Assembly (NCBI GenBank): GCA_022575985.1
Contig: JAKSXM010000272.1
Span: 22,068,501 to 22,132,500 of the forward strand
Source of the DNA: Anagrus nilaparvatae
Taxonomy: Eukaryota > Arthropoda > Insecta > Hymenoptera > Mymaridae
DNA length: 64,000 nucleotides
Direction: 5' to 3'
This document shows, piece by piece, positions 58,814 to 64,000 of this stretch. Both the position numbers and the translations under genes were made by a program. The notes beneath the pieces were generated by a model that saw only the letters and a list, made by a program, of their open reading frames with translations, was not told the DNA's origin and searched no databases. Positions within the stretch are counted from its first letter, which is position 1, and every line of letters begins with the position of its first letter.

Positions 58814-60222
58814 TTACTTTAAGAGTCTGTAATGCTAATTTTAAAAATCTAATTTTGAATATTTCATTTATTATTATTTACAAGTTTTTGTACTAAATTT
58901 AAACATTAGTTCAAAAATAATTTATTAGAAAATATTAATACGATAGTAAGATACTAGGGTAAAAAAAATTTAAATATTTTATAAAGATTATCGAATGCAT
59001 AAAATGTATTATTTAAGATGAAAAGTTGTTTTATTATAAAAGTATGTAGGGTAGTTAACAAGTGCTTGACCGGTTAAAATCTAATTCATGACCAGTTGTT
59101 TGCCATAAGAAATACACGGTATTGGGCATTAAATGAAGGCTGCTCATTCACTAGTGCATCTACCCCAATAAATATGTGATTTTAACATTAAATGAATAAA
59201 GTCAGGTACAAAGTCATTATACATAAGTAAATATATATAAATATATATGTAAGTCAATACCAAATGTAAGAAACAACTATATATAAAAAAAATTAAGTAT
59301 ATTTATAAAAAGAATTTTAAGAAAAAAAAAAATTTAAAGTAAGCTTAGATAATACAGTTGTATGACAATTTTAATGAATATTTATAAAAATATTGTATCT
59401 TAAGTTTTTAAAATTGAAGTATATAATATTGTAGGATACTATTGTTGATAAAAAAAAATTGTTTTATTAATTTTAATGTAATATTATGAAACGAGGAAAT
59501 GCACAAATGCATATTTAAAAGTCTAATTATCTGGCATCCAATAAACTGAAACGTTTGAACTTTTTCCATCAGCAAACTATCAAAAGTATAATATTTAAAA
59601 AAAAGAAATATTGACTTTAAATTTTTCAAAACTTCAAAATTAACATTAATTTTTTAGAACAAACATTATTTACTTCTTAAAAAGAAATCCGTAAGAAACT
59701 TAAAATCCGGTATAACTAAGTACCCAGCAGCATCTCTCCCCCAGGTATTCCAGATAATTGGACGATTTAGTATACATTTATGAATAATATTAAAATGTAG
59801 GCATTATTTCATAGTTAAACAAAAAAAAAGACAAAGTTCATTATTTCTAATCTAGTTGTGTTCAATTTATTTTTACGTATACTAAAAAGAATCTATTATT
59901 TTATTCCTGTAAAAAATAATCAGAGAATTTATCCAACAATATATACAAACATTTACGTGTACAGTAAGAGAAAATTTTATTAATTAAAAAATTAAAAAAA
60001 AAAAAAGTTTGTCTTATAAACATATTTCATACATTTTTTTTCACTCCCATCCTTTCCTACCATGCAAATAAAAATGTTTAAATAGAATAAATTAGTATAA
60101 AATAGAATAATAAAATAGAATAAAACAAGTAAGTAATCAAGGTTTCTGTTGAATTCCTCAACAAAATATTACGTTAAAAAGTACTTTATTTGCCTTTAAA
60201 TAGCACTTTAATATTAACTAAG
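58814..60222 (+). other. 3' flank of the USP-transposase gene, interior spacer right part
   Basis: No second gene is seen. AATAAA signals on the plus strand at about 59,167 and 59,194 are plausible polyadenylation sites for the large gene, giving a 3' UTR of about 380 bases. The minus-strand frame at 59,408-59,629 has no recognisable domain. Confidence 0.45.
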
Positions 60223-63200
60223 TCCAATTTTTCATGTATAAATCCAATGTAAAAAATAGTATATTATCGCTTACTAGAGAATCGCTTTAGTTCAATAAGA
60301 AGTTAATAGTACGTAGTGTCAACGAAAATTGGGTTTGCCAAGCATTAAAAGGGTTAATAGTAAACGAAAAACTGAGTCAAAATAACTTTTTTAACACCTA
60401 AAATTATTTACAATATTCTTCTCTTATCGCTAAATACCCATTTTAAAAAGGCAAACTTCCAACTAAATCAACAATATTTTAAATAAATTGTACAACTGAA
60501 TTTTATATTAAAACGTACTCAGTATGCTAATAATCAACCCCCTCAATTGTACAGTTTTCATAATCAGGTCCAGCACAAAGATTTCCATCATGACGATTTA
60601 AACAACTATATGATTTCTAACGTAAGCCAAAAAACTCATTGTGATGGCTATAAGTTTAAAAAAATAGGTCTCCCAAGAATTAGAGAGGTTAACTAAATGC
60701 AAAATTAGTTTATTTCCACAAAAAAATACATAGTACTTTTATATTTTTTAACGCTGAAATCTGTTATAAACCTCGGAATAATCGCTACCGATAAATTCAC
60801 ATTTAAAAAAAAAACTAAACTTTCAACTAAGGAAAAGTTTTTCAAATAAGAAGTGCCACGGAATCTTATAATAAAAGACACTTTTTAGGCTTATTATAAA
60901 CTCCACATTTGTTCATCGGGTCCATTTTTCCATGCGTAAAACAGAAACGAAGATGTTTTATATCGCGAAGAGGAAATTTCGCGAGTTATGAGCTAAGCTA
61001 AAAACTCGTTGTGTCGGCTATACGCATGAAAAATTGGGTCAGTCAAGGATTGGTAGGGATATTTAAATACATAATCAGTCAAATTCTATCATAAAATCAG
61101 TGGCACAAATATCAATGTTACTCATCAAATATTAATAGTATTTGAAACATCGTTACCGCGAAATCTCAATTTAAAATGATTCATTTTTAAGTAAGTTAAC
61201 GCGGGTTCAAATAACTTGTGCCACGAAGTCTTATGTTGGAACATACTGATTATGCTTTTAATTGACCCTTCCAATGTACATTCAGTCCAAATTCCCATGC
61301 GTATACCAGAAACAAAGATTTATCATATCGCGATGCGAAAAATTCACGAGTTTCGACGTAAGCTAATAGCTCGCTGTGTCGGCTATACGCATGAAAAATT
61401 GGGTCTGTCAAGGATTGGAGGGGTTAATTAAATACATAATCAGTCAAATTATAGCATAAAATCAGTGGCACAAGTATTAATTTAGCGCATAAAATAATTT
61501 TTGAAGTTTGGTTACCGCGAAATCGTTTAAATTGATGAATTTATAACTAATTTAACGCGGCTTCAAATAACTTGTGCCACGGAGTTTCATGTTAGAAAAT
61601 AATGATTATGCTTTTAACTAACCCTTCCAATCTACATTCAGTCAAAATTTTCATGCGCAAACCAGAAACAAAGATTTTTCATATCGCGATGCGAAAAATT
61701 CACGAGTTTTGACGTAAGCTAATAGCTCGTTGTGACGGTCATACGCATGAAAAATTGGGTCTGTCAAGGATTGGAGGGGTTAATTAAATGCATAAACAGT
61801 TGAAATTCATCCTTAAAACCGTGGCACAAGTATTTTTTTCACGCTTAAAAAATTATATTGTTTTGAACCCTCGTTACGAAAAAATCCCAGTTTAAAATAA
61901 AAATTTCTAACTCGGTCAACGTGGGTTTAAATAACTTGTGCCACGGAATTATATGTTGGAACATACTGTTTATGGTTGTAATTAACCCATAACATGTTCA
62001 TCAAGTCCAAATTTTCGTGCGTATGCGATGAGCGAAGAATTTAAGAATCGGAAAATTGTAATTTTACAAGTGCGAACTCATGCCAAAAACTCGTTATGTA
62101 GGCTATACGCATGAAAATTTTGATCAATCCAGAATTTTTGGGGTTAATTAAATGCATAAACAGTTGAATTCCATCTATGAACCCGTGGCACAAGTATTTT
62201 TTTCACGCTTAAAAAATTATATTGTTTTGAATCCGAGTTACCAAAAAAACCCAATTTAAAATAAAAATTTCTAAGTCGCTTAATGCGGGTTCAAATAATT
62301 TGTGCCACGGAATTTAATGCTGGAACCTACTGTTTATGCTTATAATTAACCAACTACTTGTTCAGCAAGTCCAAATTTTCATGCGTATGTGAAGGGCGAT
62401 GAATTATAAAATCGCGAAATTGTAATTTTGCGACTACGAACGTAAAAGGCTATACGCATGAAAATTTTGGTCCAAGCAGGATTTGTGAGGTTAATTGAAT
62501 GCATAAACAGTTAAATTTTGTCCACAAACCCGTGGCACAAGTATTTTTTTCACACTTAAAAAATTATACTGTTTTGAACCCTCGTTACGAAATAATCCCA
62601 ATTTAAAATCAAAATTTCTAACTCGGTCAACGTGTGTTTAAATAACTTGTGCCACGGAATTATATGTTGGAACATACTGTTATGGTTCTAATTAACCCAT
62701 AACATGTTCATCAAGTCCAAATTTTCATGCGTATGTGAAGGGCGATGAATTATAAAATCGCAAAATTGTAATTTTGCGACTACGAACGTAAACCGAAAAC
62801 TCCTTTTGTAGGCTATACGCATGAAAATTTTGGTCCAAACAGGATTTGTGAGGTTAATTGAATGCATAAACAGTTGAATTTTGTCCACAAACCCGTGGCA
62901 CAAGTATTTTTTTCACACTTAAAAAATTATATTGTTTTGAACCCTCGTTACGAAAAAATCCCAATTTAAAATCAAAATTTCTAACTCGGTCAACGTGTGT
63001 TTAAATAACTTGTGCCACGAAGTCTTATGTTGTAAAATACTGATTATGCTTTTAATTGACCCTTCCAATGTACATTCAGTCCAAATTCCCATGCGTATAC
63101 CAGAAACAAAGATTTGTCATATCGCGATGCGAAAAATTCACGAGTTTCGACGTAAGCTAACAGCTCGCTGTGTCCGGTAATACGCATGAAAAATTGGGTT

Positions 63201-64000
63201 TGTCAGGGATTGGAGGGGTTAATTAAATACATAATCAGTCAAATTCTATCATAAAATCAGTGGCACAAGTATTAACTTTTCGTATAAAATAATTTTTGAA
63301 CTTTGGTTACCGCGAAATCGTTTCAACTGATTCATTTTTTACTAAGTTAACGCGGGTTCAAATAACTTGTGCCACGAATTCTTATGTTGGAAAATACTGA
63401 TTATGTTTTTAATTAAGCCTTCCAATGTACATTCAGTCCAAATTTCCATGCGTATACCAGAAACAAAGATTTTTCATATCGCGATGCGAAAAATTCACGA
63501 GTTCCGACGTAAGCTAATAGCTCGCTGTTTCGGCTATACGCATGAAAAATTGGGTATGTCAAGGATTGGAGGGGTTAATTAAATACATAATAAGTCTAAT
63601 TCCATCATAATACCAGTGGCACAAGTAGAAATTTTTCGCATAAAATAATTTAAATTTTTGAACCTTCGTTACCGCGAAATCTGATTATAAAATGATTAAC
63701 TTTTAATTAAGTTAATGCGGGTTCAAATAACTTGTGCCACGTAGTCTTATGTTGGTAAATACTGATAATGCTTTTAATTAACCCTTCCAATGTACATTAA
63801 ATCCAAATTTCCATGCGTATACCAGAAACAAAGTTTTCTCATATCGCGATTTCCAAAAATCCGCGAGTTCCGACGTAAGCTAATAACTCGTTGTGACAGC
63901 TATACGCATGAAAAATTGGGTCTGTCAAGGATTGGAGGGGTTAATTAAATACATAATCAGTCAAATTATAGCATAAAATCAGTGGCACAAGTATTAATTT
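60223..64000 (-). repeat. Right inverted arm, continues past the window end
   Basis: It is the reverse complement of the left arm read inward from 47,360, with only occasional single-base differences (for example in the 'cccctctaattcttggg' segment near 46,900 against 60,680). Position 64,000 pairs with about 43,220 on the left, so the right arm has about 362 bp less over this span. The left arm carries two identical consecutive units (44,317-44,532 and 44,680-44,895) where the right has one (62,688-62,903). Confidence 0.95.

Larger units (their letters stand above)
41160..64000 (+). mobile_element. Giant foldback-type DNA transposon (right end outside the window)
   Basis: Two long inverted arms (41,160-47,360 and 60,223 to beyond 64,000) flank a 12.9-kb interior whose only large gene encodes a USP, transposase and Ulp1-like protein. 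Arm symmetry predicts a total near 25 kb. The outer left boundary is taken where the 141-bp satellite stops ('tttattaaa' then 'gggtgacac'). The outer right end and target duplication cannot be seen. The alternative is a chromosomal palindrome of satellite DNA around a domesticated transposase gene. The transposase core inside and the sharp arm boundaries favour a mobile element. Confidence 0.65.

Noticed and set aside
1..64000. CRISPR arrays, bacterial operons, tRNA or rRNA genes
   Set aside because: The sequence is eukaryotic in character; no tRNA boxes or rRNA segments were recognised, and the tandem arrays lack a repeat-spacer structure.

Overview
The window is a very AT-rich eukaryotic nuclear sequence. 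Genes are split by introns with GT/AG borders, homopolymer and microsatellite tracts are abundant, and mobile DNA is dense. A decayed R1-clade non-LTR retrotransposon (a clade best known from arthropods), a SMYD4-type methyltransferase gene and a BTB-ZF-style terminal zinc-finger exon point to an arthropod, most likely an insect. I cannot name the species from sequence alone.

Layout. 1-4.4 kb: repeats, including a block that is duplicated at 25.1-28.0 kb. 4.3-7.0 kb: a multi-exon SMYD4-like gene (TPR-MYND-SET) on the minus strand. 7.3-13.8 kb: intergenic, with several short inverted-repeat elements (one with a clean 9-bp target-site duplication), minisatellites and a broken fragment of a DCAF1 gene. 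14.9-19.1 kb, minus strand: a MULE-transposase exon, an unrecognised decayed ORF, and a frameshifted ubiquitin-specific protease (USP). 19.1-21.8 kb: an internally deleted R1-like retrotransposon. 22-25.1 kb: C-rich tandem repeats and nested insertions. 28-34.6 kb: an AT-rich desert downstream of a two-zinc-finger terminal exon (34,638-34,855, minus). 34.9-39.8 kb: nothing convincing. 39.8-41.15 kb: a 141-bp tandem array.

The most striking object begins near 41.16 kb and runs past the window end. It is a pair of very long inverted arms (left 41.16-47.36 kb; right 60.22 kb to beyond 64.0 kb), each built of about 345-365-bp tandem units. They flank a 12.9-kb interior with one large intact intronless gene at 53,411-58,813. 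Its 1,800-residue product joins a USP deubiquitinase domain with Cys and His boxes, a DDE/RNase-H-like transposase core, a basic nuclear-localisation tract, three SUMO-acceptor motifs and a C-terminal Ulp1/SENP-like cysteine protease. I interpret this as a giant (roughly 25 kb by symmetry) foldback-type DNA transposon whose single protein couples transposition to ubiquitin and SUMO proteolysis. The arms are nearly identical but differ by one repeat unit, which suggests recent movement or ongoing gene conversion.

The host genes (SMYD4-like, zinc-finger exon) show no obvious functional link to one another. The recurring theme is mobile DNA carrying ubiquitin-pathway proteases: a second, decayed USP lies 3 kb from a MULE transposase exon at 15-19 kb.
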